Both the position numbers and the translations under genes were made by a program. A stretch of DNA of 23,008 bases from contig CAXTMV010000059.1 in the NCBI GenBank assembly GCA_964245425.1, forward strand, positions 1 through 23,008, given 5' to 3'. Shown in pieces: positions 22,749 to 23,008 of this stretch (position 1 is its first letter; each line of letters begins with the position of its first letter). Source of the DNA: JACMLD01 sp964245425. GTDB taxonomy: Bacteria; Bacteroidota; Bacteroidia; Chitinophagales; Chitinophagaceae. The notes under the pieces are model-generated. The model worked only from the letters and a program-made list of their open reading frames with translations, did no database searches and had not been told where the DNA came from.

Positions 22749-23008
22749 ATGAGTCAGGTAGGCTGTAAGACAAAAGTAACCCGAAAGAAATTATACAACA
22801 TGGTTTGGACGCAACCATTGACAAGCCTTGCAAAAAAATTGATACATTCGATGTCGGGCCACGAAAGATCTGCATCAAAATGGATATCCCGCTTCCAAAG
22901 GCAGGGTACTGGATGAAAAAAAAATTTAATAAAAAAATAAACAACCTCAGCTTCCAGTCAATAATGCCGTAATAGGTAAGGTAGTCATTTCACCAACAAG
23001 CCCTGACG
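22749..23008 (+). pseudogene. HTH-type conserved protein, frameshifted, runs off the window
   Basis: The ATG at 22749 starts 'MSQVGCKTKVTRKKLYNMVW' and 'TQPLTSLAKK', then the frame breaks at a seven-A run (22832-22838). In the next frame come 'DVGPRKICIKMDIPLPKAGY' and 'WMKKKFNKK', and a second break near 22931-22941 leads to 'PQLPVNNAVIGKVVISPTSP' up to the window end. The pattern 'LY..VW..PL..LAK.......L.KIC.K..IP.P..GYW' is a known conserved HTH-like N-terminal motif of otherwise uncharacterised proteins often carried on mobile or accessory DNA. Each break is repaired by adding one A, so a base-calling problem is possible. The 3' end lies outside the window. Confidence 0.6.

Noticed and set aside
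1..23008. tRNA, rRNA or CRISPR array
   Set aside because: No cloverleaf with a GTTC-type T-loop, no rRNA-like sequence and no regularly spaced repeats were found by eye; a covariance-model scan would be needed to exclude small RNAs.

Overview
The window looks like a chromosomal segment of a Bacteroidota bacterium, most likely near Chitinophagaceae (inference). Reasons: moderate-to-low GC, secreted proteins whose signal peptides end in 'AQ', a secreted GH2 beta-galactosidase next to a LacI-type regulator, a TAnnTTTG-type -7 box before doxX, a Bacteroidota-style tyrosine recombinase and a CHAT/sigma/anti-sigma gene group.

Left part (1-7366): a cytoplasmic beta/gamma-crystallin-like protein, a 0.7 kb gene-poor stretch, then an eroded sugar-utilisation locus on the minus strand. 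It holds an intact secreted GH2 beta-galactosidase, the 5' remnant of a GH92-type alpha-mannosidase just upstream, and a LacI-family regulator. A near-perfect 18-bp palindrome between regulator and enzyme is a candidate operator.

Middle part (7367-17734): the most system-like region. A secreted TPR-CHAT (caspase-like) protein on the minus strand stands back to back with a plus-strand group: a GNAT-like protein of unknown function, a divergent ECF-like sigma factor, and a single-pass membrane protein with an anti-sigma-like N-terminus and a repeat-rich C-terminal part. A PAS/LuxR-type regulator follows on the minus strand. Then come three exported proteins on the plus strand: a small one broken by a -1 frameshift, a lipoprotein, and an 878-aa Sel1-repeat protein ending in a LecA (PA-IL)-like lectin domain. 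A reasonable but unproven reading is an envelope-sensing or proteolysis-linked signalling locus.

Right part (17735-23008): an accessory, decaying region. A HigBA toxin-antitoxin pair sits between integron-attC-like ends, beside a broken small two-TM gene. A 1.7 kb stretch without a convincing gene leads to an intact doxX gene. After it come broken genes: an AhpD/carboxymuconolactone-decarboxylase pseudogene, the 5' piece of a GNAT gene fused to the 3' half of a tyrosine recombinase with an internal stop, and a frameshifted HTH-type gene that runs off the end.

A cross-cutting observation: all six small frameshifts that I could resolve are restored by adding one base to an A or T homopolymer. 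This is either real slippage decay or homopolymer undercalling in the assembly. The three largest genes are intact, and two in-frame stops and a chimeric junction cannot be homopolymer errors.
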